Shown here: positions 63,362-64,000 of the stretch, piece after piece
Numbering within the stretch: the stretch's first letter is position 1
Layout of the letters: each line of letters begins with the position of its first letter
Origin: Fimbriimonadaceae bacterium
GTDB taxonomy: Bacteria > Armatimonadota > UBA10988
DNA length: 64,000 bases
Direction of reading: 5' to 3'
Assembly (NCBI GenBank): GCA_020850355.1
Contig: JADZEX010000021.1
Location: 142,377-206,376, forward strand
Notes under the pieces: model-generated
Databases searched by the model: none
The model's input: the letters and a program-made list of their open reading frames with translations, nothing else
What the model was told of the DNA's origin: nothing
Program-made: the position numbers and the translations under genes

Positions 63362-63680
63362 CCAGGTCGCCCACGCGCTCCAGGAGGCGCTCGAACACAG
63401 AGGAACATGGGACGATCTGGAATGGATTTGACCACAGCTCCGTTACTGACGAATCTCGGCCACCCCCCGCTGGGGGCCGTCGCTCGTCAGTTGGGTCACA
63501 ATCGGCCTGTAGAGCCGATCCGGGCGTCGGCGCGGGCTCCTCGGGGGCCCCAAAACCGGTTGCGGAACGATGACAGGACGGCTGCGAAACCGCGACTCGT
63601 CAGTGCAAGAATATCGCAAGAAAAAAGATCGCCCGCAGAGCCAGATTCTATGGGGGTCGGAAGGAGGAAAATGCGGGTGG
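63362..63680 (+). other. CRISPR leader region
   Basis: This stretch has no supported gene. It becomes AT-rich close to the first repeat (AAGAATATCGCAAGAAAAAAG near 63607-63627), as leaders do. TTGACC near 63428 could serve as -35, but no matching -10 is clear. Because repeats end in GAAAC, the array should be read left to right and new spacers added here. Confidence 0.6.
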
Positions 63681-64000
63681 GTCGACAAGGCAGCAGCGCC
63701 TACTCAGGCGTGGAAACGATGTCTTCCGCCAGAGCGGTGTAAGCCAGATCCTCGTCGACAAGGCAGCAGCGCCTACTCAGGCGTGGAAACTTCGTCTCGG
63801 TCGACGCCTCAACGATAGCGACCTCGTCGACAAGGCAGCAGCGCCTACTCAGGCGTGGAAACCTGATGACTGTGGTCGCGCAGCGCGCGACCACGTCGAC
63901 AAGGCAGCAGCGCCTACTCAGGCGTGGAAACGCGGGGACCACGGACAAGCGGCCGCCCATCTGCGGTCGACAAGGCAGCAGCGCCTACTCAGGCGTGGAA
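63681..64000 (+). CRISPR. CRISPR array with 37-bp repeats, running off the window
   Basis: Five copies of a 37-bp repeat start at 63681, 63754, 63826, 63895 and 63966; the last is cut by the window edge. The copies are identical by eye. The repeat begins GTCGACAAGGCAG and ends GGCGTGGAAAC. A stem CGCCT-ACTC-AGGCG lies in the second half. Spacers are 36, 35, 32 and 34 bases. The GTGGAAAC end would be the 5' handle of the crRNA. No cas gene is seen on the left, except the nuclease and the fragment described above. Type assignment (type I or III) needs the right flank. Confidence 0.95.

Noticed and set aside
63443..63688. An 81-residue minus-strand frame across the CRISPR leader as a possible antitoxin
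   Set aside because: It overlaps the first repeat, has no SD sequence and no helix-turn-helix or antitoxin-like pattern.

Overview
This 64 kb window comes from the chromosome of a GC-rich bacterium. It is densely coded, with few gaps above 200 bases and many ATGA or GTGA stop/start overlaps. I recognised no rRNA or tRNA gene. Secreted proteins with signal peptides, an S-layer-homology (SLH) protein, many glycoside hydrolase-like proteins, Gfo/Idh/MocA oxidoreductases and a UROD-like protein together resemble the gene content of Armatimonadota or related free-living polysaccharide degraders. That lineage is inference: no taxonomic marker was compared.

Layout. Bases 1-13,985 hold the C-terminal part of a PHP-domain protein, a very large GH42-like protein with duplicated N-terminal sugar-binding-like domains, a dipeptide epimerase, a secreted repeat protein, an FmdB zinc ribbon, a GH127 beta-L-arabinofuranosidase and a LamG/beta-helix protein. 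Bases 14.1-16.0 kb carry a two-gene ATPase/DUF4276-like cassette. Bases 15.9-26.1 kb are a long minus-strand run: degenerate M23 protein, TIM-barrel/CBM9-like protein, two unknowns, an oxidoreductase, PL22 oligogalacturonate lyase and acetamidase. It starts at a clear TTGACG-N18-TATACT promoter. Bases 26.4-36.2 kb hold an oxidoreductase, a YfcE-like phosphoesterase, YjbQ, a membrane beta-propeller protein, MutM, PEP carboxylase, a Fic protein and a YprB-like exonuclease. Bases 36.2-44.1 kb carry a zinc-less MDR, a GH43-like protein, a hydroxypyruvate isomerase-like protein, a GT2 glycosyltransferase, a MurA with Asp in place of the catalytic Cys, a sugar nucleotidyltransferase, a HEPN-like/small protein pair and LeuB.

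Bases 44.2-47.6 kb hold a second ATPase pair (AAA plus TOPRIM/DUF4435-like, resembling PARIS) translationally coupled to trmFO. Then come a class V aminotransferase, FolE2 and a five-gene glycolipid or polysaccharide-type operon (PHP, GT4, DUF2334 deacetylase, GT4, GNAT). A parS-like palindrome sits upstream of the SLH protein gene. Ada, a GH130 phosphorylase, a UROD-like protein and an acyltransferase-like protein follow. The right end is a CRISPR edge: a decayed CRISPR-accessory-like fragment, a CARF-less Card1/DUF1887-like nuclease, a RelE-like toxin, a leader and a 37-bp-repeat array that continues past the window.

Most notable: (1) a three-box operator (TGAGCNRCAA, one inverted and two direct copies) with identical 24/30-bp spacing in front of both fic and the YprB-like exonuclease gene; (2) the PARIS-like pair fused by GTGA overlap to trmFO; (3) the CRISPR-edge nuclease with an unusual SCTT...CK active-site region overlapping a RelE-like toxin gene; (4) the parS-like site. 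The carbohydrate genes together suggest breakdown of pectin and arabinan side chains, followed by isomerase and oxidoreductase steps.
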